Positions 1-10,460 are shown, numbered from the stretch's first letter. The stretch is DNA of 64,000 bases from Streptococcus sp. 29887 (GCF_032595075.1 NZ_CP118735.1:772001-836000), one strand, 5' to 3'. Notes: generated by a model not told the origin, from the letters alone. Numbers and translations: made by a program.

Positions 1-3000
1 AAAATTGATGCTGAAACAGGTGTTGTCGAAAGAGATACTTTAAAAGAATTGACTTATGTCTACGAAAAAGCAGCAAAAGCATTAATGGAGATCTATTTAA
101 GACCAGTGGATGTTGAAACGGGGAATGTAGCCGGTCCTGATAAGTTGTCTCATACTATAAGGGAACAAGGTGAAAAAGGAACGATTATTTCAAAACGTAT
201 TACGCTTGATATTCTACAGACCTATATAGATAAAGGGTATGAAGTAATTAGTGATGGTTTTTCTAATAAAACGACTTACTTCGATAGTATTGAGGATGGA
301 GTCGGAACCGTAGCACCAAGTCAAGTTTATAAAATTATCTTGCGCGAAAAAATTAAGACGGTAACTCCTGATGCTCCTAAAGAGCCAAATACTCCGATAG
401 ACCCAACTAATCCAACTGGACCAAAATATCCAGACGGAGTAAAAGCAACAGACCTAAACGAAACAGTAAAACGTACAATCAAGTACCAATACGAAAACGG
501 ATCAGAGGCAAGCCCGACAGTTGAAGAAACATTGACATTTACTCGTACCGCTAAGGTAAATGTCGTTACTGGAGCTCTTGCCTATACCCCATGGACATCA
601 ACAGATGACGACTTCGATAAGGTAGACACACCAGCTATTGCAGGTTACACTCCAGACAAGGCAAGTGTCGAAGCTGAACTAGACGTGCCAGCTACTGCAG
701 CAGACAAAGAAGTCATCGTAAGATATGTAAAAGACGCTCAAAAAGCGACCATCACATACAAAGATGACAAAGGAAAAACGCTGGGTAGTGTCGATGAAGT
801 CACAGGTAAGTCAGGCGAGCCAATCAATTACAGCACAACCGCTCGTATCACTGAATTGAAAAACAAAGGATACGAAGTAGTAACAGATGGCTTCACTAAA
901 GAAGGTGGTCAAGTCTTCGATACAGATAAGACTACAGACCAACCATTTGAAGTCGTCGTAAGAGAAAAAGTGGTAACAGTCACACCAGAAGATCCGAAAG
1001 ATCCAGGCACTGAGGTAGATCCAGGCAACCCAGACGGACCAGAGTGGCCAGACGGTGTCAAAGAAAGTGACCTAAACGAAACAGTAAAACGTACCATCAA
1101 GTACCAATACGAAGACGGGTCAACAGCTAAGCCAGACGTAGAAGAAACACTAACCTACAAACGTACCGCAACTGTTAACTTGGTAACTAAAGAAGTGACC
1201 TATGGTGAATGGACCTCAGCTGATGATGACTTCGACAAAGTAGACACACCAGCTATTGCAGGTTACACTCCAGACAAGGCAAGTGTCGAAGCTGAACTAG
1301 ACGTGCCAGCTACTGCAGCAGACAAAGAAGTCATCGTAAGATATGTAAAAGACGCTCAAAAAGCGACCATCACATACAAAGATGACAAAGGAAAAACGCT
1401 GGGTAGTGTCGATGAAGTCACAGGTAAGTCAGGCGAGCCAATCAATTACAGCACAACCGCTCGTATCACTGAATTGAAAAACAAAGGATACGAAGTAGTA
1501 ACAGATGGCTTCACTAAAGAAGGTGGTCAAGTCTTCGATACAGATAAGACTACAGACCAACCATTTGAAGTCGTCGTAAGAGAAAAAGTGGTAACAGTCA
1601 CACCAGAAGATCCGAAAGATCCAGGCACTGAGGTAGATCCAGGCAACCCAGACGGACCAGAGTGGCCAGACGGTGTCAAAGAAAGTGACCTAAACGAAAC
1701 AGTAAAACGTACCATCAAGTACCAATACGAAGACGGGTCAACAGCTAAGCCAGACGTAGAAGAAACACTAACCTACAAACGTACCGCAACTGTTAACTTG
1801 GTAACTAAAGAAGTGACCTATGGTGAATGGACCTCAGCTGATGATGACTTCGACAAAGTAGACACACCAGCTATTGCAGGTTACACTCCAGACAAGGCAA
1901 GTGTCGAAGCTGAACTAGACGTGCCAGCTACTGCAGCAGACAAAGAAGTCATCGTAAGATATGTAAAAGACGCTCAAAAAGCGACCATCACATACAAAGA
2001 TGACAAAGGAAAAACGCTGGGTAGTGTCGATGAAGTCACAGGTAAGTCAGGCGAGCCAATCAATTACAGCACAACCGCTCGTATCACTGAATTGAAAAAC
2101 AAAGGATACGAAGTAGTAACAGATGGCTTCACTAAAGAAGGTGGTCAAGTCTTCGATACAGATAAGACTACAGACCAACCATTTGAAGTCGTCGTAAGAG
2201 AAAAAGTGGTAACAGTCACACCAGAAGATCCGAAAGATCCAGGCACTGAGGTAGATCCAGGCAACCCAGACGGACCAGAGTGGCCAGACGGTGTCAAAGA
2301 AAGTGACCTAAACGAAACAGTAAAACGTACCATCAAGTACCAATACGAAGACGGGTCAACAGCTAAGCCAGACGTAGAAGAAACACTAACCTACAAACGT
2401 ACCGCAACTGTTAACTTGGTAACTAAAGAAGTGACCTATGGTGAATGGACCTCAGCTGATGATGACTTCGACAAAGTAGACACACCAGCTATTGCAGGTT
2501 ACACTCCAGACAAGGCAAGTGTCGAAGCTGAACTAGACGTGCCAGCTACTGCAGCAGACAAAGAAGTCATCGTAAGATATGTAAAAGACGCTCAAAAAGC
2601 GACCATCACATACAAAGATGACAAAGGAAAAACGCTGGGTAGTGTCGATGAAGTCACAGGTAAGTCAGGCGAGCCAATCAATTACAGCACAACCGCTCGT
2701 ATCACTGAATTGAAAAACAAAGGATACGAAGTAGTAACAGATGGCTTCACTAAAGAAGGTGGTCAAGTCTTCGATACAGATAAGACTACAGACCAACCAT
2801 TTGAAGTCGTCGTAAGAGAAAAAGTGGTAACAGTCACACCAGAAGATCCGAAAGATCCAGGCACTGAGGTAGATCCAGGCAACCCAGACGGACCAGAGTG
2901 GCCAGACGGTGTCAAAGAAAGTGACCTAAACGAAACAGTAAAACGTACCATCAAGTACCAATACGAAGACGGGTCAACAGCTAAGCCAGACGTAGAAGAA

Positions 3001-6000
3001 ACACTAACCTACAAACGTACCGCAACTGTTAACTTGGTAACTAAAGAAGTGACCTATGGTGAATGGACCTCAGCTGATGATGACTTCGACAAAGTAGACA
3101 CACCAGCTATTGCAGGTTACACTCCAGACAAGGCAAGTGTCGAAGCTGAACTAGACGTGCCAGCTACTGCAGCAGACAAAGAAGTCATCGTAAGATATGT
3201 AAAAGACGCTCAAAAAGCGACCATCACATACAAAGATGACAAAGGAAAAACGCTGGGTAGTGTCGATGAAGTCACAGGTAAGTCAGGCGAGCCAATCAAT
3301 TACAGCACAACCGCTCGTATCACTGAATTGAAAAACAAAGGATACGAAGTAGTAACAGATGGCTTCACTAAAGAAGGTGGTCAAGTCTTCGATACAGATA
3401 AGACTACAGACCAACCATTTGAAGTCGTCGTAAGAGAAAAAGTGGTAACAGTCACACCAGAAGATCCGAAAGATCCAGGCACTGAGGTAGATCCAGGCAA
3501 CCCAGACGGACCAGAGTGGCCAGACGGTGTCAAAGAAAGTGACCTAAACGAAACAGTAAAACGTACCATCAAGTACCAATACGAAGACGGGTCAACAGCT
3601 AAGCCAGACGTAGAAGAAACACTAACCTACAAACGTACCGCAACTGTTAACTTGGTAACTAAAGAAGTGACCTATGGTGAATGGACCTCAGCTGATGATG
3701 ACTTCGACAAAGTAGACACACCAGCTATTGCAGGTTACACTCCAGACAAGGCAAGTGTCGAAGCTGAACTAGACGTGCCAGCTACTGCAGCAGACAAAGA
3801 AGTCATCGTAAGATATGTAAAAGACGCTCAAAAAGCGACCATCACATACAAAGATGACAAAGGAAAAACGCTGGGTAGTGTCGATGAAGTCACAGGTAAG
3901 TCAGGCGAGCCAATCAATTACAGCACAACCGCTCGTATCACTGAATTGAAAAACAAAGGATACGAAGTAGTAACAGATGGCTTCACTAAAGAAGGTGGTC
4001 AAGTCTTCGATACAGATAAGACTACAGACCAACCATTTGAAGTCGTCGTAAGAGAAAAAGTGGTAACAGTCACACCAGAAGATCCGAAAGATCCAGGCAC
4101 TGAGGTAGATCCAGGCAACCCAGACGGACCAGAGTGGCCAGACGGTGTCAAAGAAAGTGACCTAAACGAAACAGTAAAACGTACCATCAAGTACCAATAC
4201 GAAGACGGGTCAACAGCTAAGCCAGACGTAGAAGAAACACTAACCTACAAACGTACCGCAACTGTTAACTTGGTAACTAAAGAAGTGACCTATGGTGAAT
4301 GGACCTCAGCTGATGATGACTTCGACAAAGTAGACACACCAGCTATTGCAGGTTACACTCCAGACAAGGCAAGTGTCGAAGCTGAACTAGACGTGCCAGC
4401 TACTGCAGCAGACAAAGAAGTCATCGTAAGATATGTAAAAGACGCTCAAAAAGCGACCATCACATACAAAGATGACAAAGGAAAAACGCTGGGTAGTGTC
4501 GATGAAGTCACAGGTAAGTCAGGCGAGCCAATCGACTACAGAACAACAGATCGAATTACAAAACTGACAAACCAAGGATACGAATTAGTTCGTGACGGCT
4601 TCACTAAAGATGGTGGACAAGTCTTCGACACGGATAAAGCTACGGACCAAGCCTTCACCGTTGTTGTGAAAGAACGTGTTGTAACGGTCACACCAGACAA
4701 TCCGAAAGATCCAGGCACTGAGGTTGACCCAGGTAACCCAGCCGGACCGAAATATCCAGACGGCGTCAAAGCTACAGACCTAAACGAAACAGTAAAACGT
4801 ACCATCAAGTACCAATACGAAGATGGTTCTGAAGCCCAGCCAGATGTCGTTGAAACACTGACCTACAAACGTACAGCAACAGTCAACCTAGCGACAAAAG
4901 AAGTAACATATGGACAATGGACATCAACAGATGACGACTTCGATAAGGTAGATACCCCAGCTATTGCAGGATACACAGCAGAGAAAGCAAGTGTAGAAGC
5001 AGAACTAGACGTGCCAGCAACAGCAGCAGACAAAGAAATCATCGTAAGATATGTCAAAGACGCCCAAAAAGCAACCATCACCTACCAAGATGAAGCAGGT
5101 AAGCAGTTGGGTGACGTAGACCAAGTGACAGGTAAGTCAGGAGAAAAAATCGACTACACAACAACAGCACGTATCACAGAACTGACAAACCAAGGATACG
5201 AATTAGTAACAGACGGATTTACAAAAGCCGGTGGACAAGTATACGACACAGACAAAGCTACAGACCAAAAATTCGAAGTAGTAGTAAGAGCAAAAACAGT
5301 TACTGTCACACCAGACGATCCGAAAGATCCAGGAACAGAAGTAGATCCAAAAAATCCAGCCGGACCAGAATGGCCAGATGGCTTGAAGGAAAGCGACCTC
5401 AATCAAACTGTTACACGTACCATCAAGTACCAATACGAAGATGGAAGTCAGGCTAAGGACGATGTCGTTGAAACGCTGACCTACAAACGTACAGCAACAG
5501 TCAACCTAGTGACAAAAGAAGTAACATATGGAGACTGGACATCAACAGATGACGACTTTGACAAAGTAGAGACACCAGCTATCGCAGGCTATACTCCAGA
5601 CAAGGCAAGTGTGGCAGCTGAAGAAAATATCTTGGCAACCGCAGCTGACACTGAAGTCATCGTAACCTATGTAAAAGACGCACAAAAAGCGACAATTACA
5701 TACAAAGATGACAAAGGACAAACACTAGGAAAAGTAGACGAAGTAACAGGTAAGTCAGGAGAAAAAATCGACTACACAACAGCAGCTCGTATTACTGAAC
5801 TCACTAACCAAGGCTACGAAGTGGTTCGTGATGACTTCACCAAAGACGGTGGACAAGTCTTCGACATGGATAAAGCGACAGACCAAAGCTTCACCGTTGT
5901 TGTGAAAGCTAAAACTGTTACAGTCACCCCAGAAGATCCGAAAGATCCAGGCACTGAGGTAGATCCAGGCAACCCAGACGGACCGAAATATCCAGATGGC

Positions 6001-8877
6001 GTGAAAGCAAGTGACCTCAATCAAACTGTGACCCGTACCATCAAGTACCAATATGAAGATGGCTCAGAAGCTCAGCCAGATGTCGTAGAAACCTTGACCT
6101 ACAAACGTACCGCAACGGTTAACCTGGTAACTAAAGAAGTGACTTATGGCGACTGGACCTCAGCTGATGATGACTTCGACAAAGTAGACACACCAGCCAT
6201 CGCAGGCTACACTTCAGACAAGGCAAGTGTCGAAGCTGTTCAGGATGTTCCGGCAACTGATCCAGACACCGAAGTCATCGTTAGATATGTCAAAGACGCT
6301 CAAAAAGCTACCATCACCTACCAAGATGAAGGTGGTCAGCAGCTAGGAGCTATTGATGAGGTGACTGGTAAGTCAGGAGAGCCTATCAACTACACAACAA
6401 CAGCACGTATCACTGAATTGAAAAACGAAGGATACGAAGTAGTAACAGATGGCTTCACTAAAGACGGTGGTCAAGTCTTCGACACGGATAAAGCTACGGA
6501 CCAAGCCTTCACCGTTGTTGTGAAAGAACGTGTTGTAACGGTCACACCAGAAGATCCGAAAGAACCAGGCACTGAGGTTGACCCAGGTAACCCAGACGGA
6601 CCGAAATGGCCAGATGGCTTGAAGGAAAGCGACCTCAACCAAGCTGTTACACGTACCATCAAGTACCAATACGAAGATGGAAGCAAGGCTAAGGACGATG
6701 TCGTTGAAACACTAACCTACAAACGTACAGCAACAGTCAACCTAGCGACAAAAGAAGTAACATATGGAGAATGGACTTCAACTGATAAGACCTTCGACAA
6801 GGTAGACACACCAGCAATCGCAGGCTACACACCAGACAAGGCAAGTGTTGAATCTGTTCAAGATGTTTCGGCAACTGACCCAGATACTGAAGTTGTTGTA
6901 ACCTATGTCAAAGACGCACAAAAAGCGACAATTACATACAAAGATGACAAAGGAAAAACACTGGGTAGTGTCGATGAAGTCACAGGTAAGTCAGGAGAGC
7001 CTATCAACTACACCACAACAGCTCGCGTTACTGACCTCATTAACCAAGGCTACGAAGTGGTTCGTGATGACTTCACCAAAGACGGTGGACAAGTCTTCGA
7101 CATGGATAAAGCGACAGACCAAACCTTCACAGTTGTTGTGAAAGCTAAAACTGTTACTGTCACACCTGAAGATCCGAAAGATCCAGGTACAGAAGTTGAT
7201 CCAGGTAACCCAGATGGATCGAAATGGCCAGATGGCTTGAAGGAAAGCGACCTCAATCAAACAGTGACACGTACCATCACCTATGTGAATGAGGCTGGTG
7301 AAACAGTTTCGGCTGATGTTGTTCAGAAAGTAAGCTTCACACGAACAGCAGAAGTAAACTTTGTAACTGGCGAAATCACTTACGGTGAATGGACAGCGGC
7401 TCAAGAGTTGTCAGCAGTATCCTCTCCAGTAGTTAAGGGTCACTACACAGAAACTGTGACAGTAGCTGCTACAAGAGTAAATGCAGAAGATGCAGATATT
7501 ACTGAGAAAGTTGTCTACAAGAAACTTGGAAACTGGGTGCCAAATGTTCCAGGTGAACAAGTGCCACCAATTCCGTATCCAAACCATCCAACAGATCCAT
7601 CTAAACCAGGTATTCCAACTACTCCAGTAGTACCTGTTGTTCCAGGTTATGTACCAGTTGGACCAGACGGAAATGAATTGCCGAAGGATTCAAATGGAAA
7701 CTATATTCCACCAGTTCCAACAAATCCTGGTGTAGATACACCTATTGACTATGTAGCAGTCGATCAAAAAGCGATTGTCAACTATGTAGATCAAGATGGC
7801 AAAGCCTTAGTAACTTCAGGTGATTTGATTGGTAAGTCTGGTGAGGTAATTAACTACAGCACAACTCCAACTATCGAAGATCTTCTCAAGAAGGGATATG
7901 AATTGGTTACCAACGAATTCCCTGAAGGAGCGACTTATGATAAGGATGCATCTGTAGATCAAGTCTACACGGTGACATTGAAAGAACGCATTGAACCAGT
8001 AGATCCTACGAACCCACCAAAACTAGGTGAGCCAGTAGATCCAACTGATCCAAACTCACCAGTATGGCCAGATTCAGTTAAGGGTCTTGTAACAACTCAA
8101 GAAGTTGTTCGTACCATCACCTATGTGAATGAGGCTGGTGAAACAGTTTCGGCTGATGTTGTTCAGAAAGTAAACTTCACACGTACAGCGGAAGTAAACC
8201 TTGTAACTGGCGAAATCACTTACGGTGAATGGACAGCAGCTCAAACCTTGCCAGCTCAAGATTCTCCAGTTGTTGCTGGTTACTATACTGAAACAGTAAC
8301 TGTAGACGCAGTAACAGTAAATGCAGAAGATGCAGATATTACTGAGAAAGTTGTCTACAAGAAACTTGGAAACTGGGTACCAAACATCCCAGGTCAGCCA
8401 CTGACCCCAATTCCGTATCCAAACCACCCAACGGATCCAAGTAAGCCAGGTACCGACCTACCAGTTCTACCGCATATTCCAGGCTATGTCCCAGTTGGAC
8501 CAGACGGTGTCACTCCGTTGACCCCAGTTGATCCGAGTGATCCAAGCAAGGGTTACAAGTTGCCGCCTATCCCATCTGATCCAACAAATGATGTGCCGAT
8601 TACTTATGTAGCAGAAAAACCGGTAGTACCAGAACAAACTCAACCAACTCCACCAGTTCTTCCAACTCCACCGGCGGAACCAGTGAAGCCTGTGGCTCCA
8701 GTTTCCCCTACTGTACCAGCTTCATCAGGACTGTCCGGTAAACCGATAGCAGAAAAAACAAGCCAAAGCACTTTGCCGAATACAGGTGATAGTCATTCAG
8801 ACACTGTCCTGATGGCAGGAATTAGCTTGTTACTAGCTACACTCGGTATGGTTGTGAAAGTTCGGAGAGAAGAGTAG
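1..8877 (+). CDS. Giant LPXTG-anchored mucin-binding-type surface protein (5' end outside window)
   Basis: The frame is open from base 1, so the start and signal peptide lie upstream; 2958 residues are visible. Nearly all of it is tandem modules that resemble MucBP_2/Muc_B2-type mucin-binding domains (each with a GKSGE turn, GYEVV strand and a proline-rich PEDPKDPGTEVDP linker). There are six near-identical 206-residue units, then about four diverged units (to about 7270), then two longer modules containing NWVPN and proline-rich linkers. The C-terminus has a sortase motif LPNTG (bases 8773-8787), a hydrophobic segment and the charged tail KVRREE, so it is wall-anchored. The family role is binding host glycoproteins or mucus; the ligand here is unknown. 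Its repeat types recur in the second giant protein at 17036. A strong terminator follows directly. Confidence 0.93.
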   Translation, partial: KIDAETGVVERDTLKELTYVYEKAAKALMEIYLRPVDVETGNVAGPDKLSHTIREQGEKGTIISKRITLDILQTYIDKGYEVISDGFSNKTTYFDSIEDGVGTVAPSQVYKIILREKIKTVTPDAPKEPNTPIDPTNPTGPKYPDGVKATDLNETVKRTIKYQYENGSEASPTVEETLTFTRTAKVNVVTGALAYTPWTSTDDDFDKVDTPAIAGYTPDKASVEAELDVPATAADKEVIVRYVKDAQKATITYKDDKGKTLGSVDEVTGKSGEPINYSTTARITELKNKGYEVVTDGFTKEGGQVFDTDKTTDQPFEVVVREKVVTVTPEDPKDPGTEVDPGNPDGPEWPDGVKESDLNETVKRTIKYQYEDGSTAKPDVEETLTYKRTATVNLVTKEVTYGEWTSADDDFDKVDTPAIAGYTPDKASVEAELDVPATAADKEVIVRYVKDAQKATITYKDDKGKTLGSVDEVTGKSGEPINYSTTARITELKNKGYEVVTDGFTKEGGQVFDTDKTTDQPFEVVVREKVVTVTPEDPKDPGTEVDPGNPDGPEWPDGVKESDLNETVKRTIKYQYEDGSTAKPDVEETLTYKRTATVNLVTKEVTYGEWTSADDDFDKVDTPAIAGYTPDKASVEAELDVPATAADKEVIVRYVKDAQKATITYKDDKGKTLGSVDEVTGKSGEPINYSTTARITELKNKGYEVVTDGFTKEGGQVFDTDKTTDQPFEVVVREKVVTVTPEDPKDPGTEVDPGNPDGPEWPDGVKESDLNETVKRTIKYQYEDGSTAKPDVEETLTYKRTATVNLVTKEVTYGEWTSADDDFDKVDTPAIAGYTPDKASVEAELDVPATAADKEVIVRYVKDAQKATITYKDDKGKTLGSVDEVTGKSGEPINYSTTARITELKNKGYEVVTDGFTKEGGQVFDTDKTTDQPFEVVVREKVVTVTPEDPKDPGTEVDPGNPDGPEWPDGVKESDLNETVKRTIKYQYEDGSTAKPDVEETLTYKRTATVNLVTKEVTYGEWTSADDDFDKVDTPAIAGYTPDKASVEAELDVPATAADKEVIVRYVKDAQKATITYKDDKGKTLGSVDEVTGKSGEPINYSTTARITELKNKGYEVVTDGFTKEGGQVFDTDKTTDQPFEVVVREKVVTVTPEDPKDPGTEVDPGNPDGPEWPDGVKESDLNETVKRTIKYQYEDGSTAKPDVEETLTYKRTATVNLVTKEVTYGEWTSADDDFDKVDTPAIAGYTPDKASVEAELDVPATAADKEVIVRYVKDAQKATITYKDDKGKTLGSVDEVTGKSGEPINYSTTARITELKNKGYEVVTDGFTKEGGQVFDTDKTTDQPFEVVVREKVVTVTPEDPKDPGTEVDPGNPDGPEWPDGVKESDLNETVKRTIKYQYEDGSTAKPDVEETLTYKRTATVNLVTKEVTYGEWTSADDDFDKVDTPAIAGYTPDKASVEAELDVPATAADKEVIVRYVKDAQKATITYKDDKGKTLGSVDEVTGKSGEPIDYRTTDRITKLTNQGYELVRDGFTKDGGQVFDTDKATDQAFTVVVKERVVTVTPDNPKDPGTEVDPGNPAGPKYPDGVKATDLNETVKRTIKYQYEDGSEAQPDVVETLTYKRTATVNLATKEVTYGQWTSTDDDFDKVDTPAIAGYTAEKASVEAELDVPATAADKEIIVRYVKDAQKATITYQDEAGKQLGDVDQVTGKSGEKIDYTTTARITELTNQGYELVTDGFTKAGGQVYDTDKATDQKFEVVVRAKTVTVTPDDPKDPGTEVDPKNPAGPEWPDGLKESDLNQTVTRTIKYQYEDGSQAKDDVVETLTYKRTATVNLVTKEVTYGDWTSTDDDFDKVETPAIAGYTPDKASVAAEENILATAADTEVIVTYVKDAQKATITYKDDKGQTLGKVDEVTGKSGEKIDYTTAARITELTNQGYEVVRDDFTKDGGQVFDMDKATDQSFTVVVKAKTVTVTPEDPKDPGTEVDPGNPDGPKYPDGVKASDLNQTVTRTIKYQYEDGSEAQPDVVETLTYKRTATVNLVTKEVTYGDWTSADDDFDKVDTPAIAGYTSDKASVEAVQDVPATDPDTEVIVRYVKDAQKATITYQDEGGQQLGAIDEVTGKSGEPINYTTTARITELKNEGYEVVTDGFTKDGGQVFDTDKATDQAFTVVVKERVVTVTPEDPKEPGTEVDPGNPDGPKWPDGLKESDLNQAVTRTIKYQYEDGSKAKDDVVETLTYKRTATVNLATKEVTYGEWTSTDKTFDKVDTPAIAGYTPDKASVESVQDVSATDPDTEVVVTYVKDAQKATITYKDDKGKTLGSVDEVTGKSGEPINYTTTARVTDLINQGYEVVRDDFTKDGGQVFDMDKATDQTFTVVVKAKTVTVTPEDPKDPGTEVDPGNPDGSKWPDGLKESDLNQTVTRTITYVNEAGETVSADVVQKVSFTRTAEVNFVTGEITYGEWTAAQELSAVSSPVVKGHYTETVTVAATRVNAEDADITEKVVYKKLGNWVPNVPGEQVPPIPYPNHPTDPSKPGIPTTPVVPVVPGYVPVGPDGNELPKDSNGNYIPPVPTNPGVDTPIDYVAVDQKAIVNYVDQDGKALVTSGDLIGKSGEVINYSTTPTIEDLLKKGYELVTNEFPEGATYDKDASVDQVYTVTLKERIEPVDPTNPPKLGEPVDPTDPNSPVWPDSVKGLVTTQEVVRTITYVNEAGETVSADVVQKVNFTRTAEVNLVTGEITYGEWTAAQTLPAQDSPVVAGYYTETVTVDAVTVNAEDADITEKVVYKKLGNWVPNIPGQPLTPIPYPNHPTDPSKPGTDLPVLPHIPGYVPVGPDGVTPLTPVDPSDPSKGYKLPPIPSDPTNDVPITYVAEKPVVPEQTQPTPPVLPTPPAEPVKPVAPVSPTVPASSGLSGKPIAEKTSQSTLPNTGDSHSDTVLMAGISLLLATLGMVVKVRREE
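622..4533 (+). repeat. Tandem 618-bp coding repeat, about 6.3 copies
   Basis: The sequence from 622 recurs every 618 bp (1240, 1858, 2476, 3094, 3712, 4330) with no difference that I could find by eye. It diverges after about 4533, where the AATTAC of the unit becomes GACTAC. The unit is an exact multiple of three (206 codons), so copy number can change without breaking the frame. Diverged relatives of the unit continue to about 7270. Confidence 0.93.
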
Positions 8878-8892
8878 TTCTTAGTGTACATG

Positions 8893-8924
8893 AACAAGAG
8901 AGGATTTTCCTCTCTTGTTTTTTT
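8893..8924 (+). terminator. Rho-independent terminator of the giant surface protein gene
   Basis: A perfect 12-bp stem, AACAAGAGAGGA paired with TCCTCTCTTGTT around a TTT loop, is followed by a T run. The ISL3 element begins immediately after the T run. Confidence 0.9.
8917..8924. repeat. Target-site duplication, left copy
   Basis: GTTTTTTT directly abuts the left IS end and is repeated exactly at 10340-10347 beyond the right end. Eight bp is the usual duplication length for ISL3-family elements. Confidence 0.85.
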
Positions 8925-10339
8925 GGCTCTTTGTCAACTGTAGTGGGTAGATGAAAAGCTAACACCTAGAGAGGACGAACTTCGTTCTCTCTTTCTTTAT
9001 GTTCAAAGCAATCAAAATGCGTTTTTTAAAATTTTCAAAGTTCCTAAAACCAAAGGCATTTCTCTTAATGACTTTGATGAGATTGTTGGTAGCTTCCAGT
9101 TTGGCGTTGGAATAAGGCAATTCCAGGGCGTTTAAAACCTTGTCTTTATCCTTTAGAAATGTCTTAAATACCGTCTGGAAAATAGGATTAACATTGGCCA
9201 TTTCCTGTTCAATAAGGTCAAAGAAATGAACTGAGTTTTTCTCTTGGAAATGGAACAAGAGAAATTGATAGAGTTCATAGTGCTGTCGGAGTTCATCTGA
9301 GTAGGATAGGAGTTTTTCTAGAATTTCCTTGTTAGTCAAGTGCATGCGAAACATAGGGCGATAAAATCGTTTATCGCTGAGTTTACGGCCATCTTGTTGA
9401 ATCAATTTCCAGTAACGTTTCAAGGCTCGGTATTCGTGCGATTTTCTGTCGAATTGATTCATGATTTGAATGCGGACACGGTTCATAGCACGGCTGAGGT
9501 GTTGTACGATATGAAAGCGGTCAAGGACGATTTTAGCATGCGGAAAAAGCTGTTTAGCCAATTGGTAGTATGGACTAAACATGTCCATAGTGATAACTTT
9601 AACGCGGTTTCTAGCCTGTCTGGAATAGCGTAGGAAGTGGTTTCTAATCGTGGCTTGCGTGCGTCCATCGAGGATAGAGATGACTTTTAGCGAGTCGAAA
9701 TCCTGAGCGATGAAACTCATTTTTCCCTTCTTGAAGCCGTACTCATCCCAGCTCATATTCTCAGGCAACCAATTCCAGTCGGATTTAAATTGGAACTCAT
9801 TTAGCTTGCGAATGACGGTTGAGGTAGAGACGGCAAGGCGCTTAGCGATATCGGTCATAGACTGTTTTTCAATGAGAAGTTGAGCGATTTTCTGGTGAAC
9901 GATGTTTGCGATTTGGTGGTTCTTCTTGACCAGAGGAGTTTCAGCGACAGCCATTTTTCCGCAGTCTTTGCACTTGAAACGGCGCTTTTTCAGGCGAATG
10001 AGAGTTCGGTAGCCAGCACACTCCAGATAAGGGATTTTAGAAGCTTTCTGGAAGTCGTATTTGTCCATCTGTCCCTTGCAGGCAGGACATTTAGGAGGCT
10101 CGTAATCCAAGTAACCATGAAGTTCTTTGTGCGTTCCCATATTGTATTCATCAGTGATAATAATATTTTTGTCTTTTATTCCGAGAAAATTTGTGATAAG
10201 ATTTAGTTGTTCCATATGAGTCTTTCTAATGAGTTGTTTAGTCGCTTTTCATTATAGGTCATATGGGACTTTTTTTCTATACTCAAAAAAGCTCCATAAT
10301 TTCCATGGTGGATTTACCCACTACAGAAATTATAGAGCC
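8925..10339 (-). mobile_element. ISL3-family insertion sequence, complete (1415 bp)
   Basis: The element runs from GGCTCT (8925) to AGAGCC (10339). The terminal inverted repeats are imperfect: GGCTCT, eight unlike bases, then TGTAGTGGGTAgAT on the left, against GGCTCT, eight unlike bases, TGTAGTGGGTAaAT read inward from the right. One intact transposase gene lies on the minus strand. Both flanks carry GTTTTTTT. The insertion is in the T run of the upstream gene's terminator, so it leaves the stem-loop and a full T run in place. Intact gene, ends and duplication indicate a recent insertion. Confidence 0.93.
8959..10215 (-). CDS. ISL3-family transposase
   Basis: The 418-aa protein has the ISL3 layout. 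An N-terminal zinc finger (CPAC about residue 43, CKDC about residue 81) and a helix-turn-helix (SMTDIAKRLAVSTSTVIRKL, about residues 118-137) precede a DDE domain. The acidic residues visible are D in TMDMFSPY, D in VLDRFHI and E in KLEATNN, followed by the conserved RNAFGFRNFENFKKRI stretch. It cuts and joins the ends of its own element. The gene is intact, with its stop only 34 bp from the left IS end. The same C-terminal codons are found as a relic at 26921-26959. Confidence 0.95.
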   Translation of the reverse strand: MEQLNLITNFLGIKDKNIIITDEYNMGTHKELHGYLDYEPPKCPACKGQMDKYDFQKASKIPYLECAGYRTLIRLKKRRFKCKDCGKMAVAETPLVKKNHQIANIVHQKIAQLLIEKQSMTDIAKRLAVSTSTVIRKLNEFQFKSDWNWLPENMSWDEYGFKKGKMSFIAQDFDSLKVISILDGRTQATIRNHFLRYSRQARNRVKVITMDMFSPYYQLAKQLFPHAKIVLDRFHIVQHLSRAMNRVRIQIMNQFDRKSHEYRALKRYWKLIQQDGRKLSDKRFYRPMFRMHLTNKEILEKLLSYSDELRQHYELYQFLLFHFQEKNSVHFFDLIEQEMANVNPIFQTVFKTFLKDKDKVLNALELPYSNAKLEATNNLIKVIKRNAFGFRNFENFKKRILIALNIKKERTKFVLSRC

Positions 10340-10347
10340 GTTTTTTT
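10340..10347. repeat. Target-site duplication, right copy
   Basis: Exact second copy of GTTTTTTT, directly after the right IS end. Confidence 0.85.
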
Positions 10348-10423
10348 TGCACCGTAACCCTACTTCGAAGACCATCAAATGTCCTGAAATTCCTATTAAA
10401 TCCTTTAATAATTGCTGTTTTTC

Positions 10424-10432
10424 TGCTATACT
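10424..10432 (+). promoter_or_regulatory. Extended -10 promoter for leader peptide and GNAT gene
   Basis: TGCTATACT is an extended -10 box; the -35 region at the right spacing (TTTAAT, 10404-10409) is weak. It would start transcription near 10439, about 20 nt ahead of the leader ORF. Apart from this promoter and the leader, 10348-10460 shows nothing recognisable. Confidence 0.5.
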
Positions 10433-10460
10433 AAAGACAGTGAAATAGGGAGGGTTGATC

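Noticed and set aside
909..4190. Six identical 63-codon reading frames on the minus strand, 618 bp apart
   Set aside because: They are the antisense of the 618-bp coding repeat; each lacks an RBS and depends only on the repeat's composition.
622..4533. Regular tandem repeat resembling an array such as CRISPR
   Set aside because: Units are 618 bp, in frame and without unique spacers; no cas genes nearby. They are protein repeats.
8925..10339. IS as a promoter source for the downstream GNAT gene
   Set aside because: The transposase is on the minus strand, and the GNAT promoter at 10424 lies outside the element; no outward -35 was seen at the right end.
10263..10448. 61-codon frame across the right IS end
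   Set aside because: It runs through the IS terminus into flanking DNA with no RBS; a chance frame.
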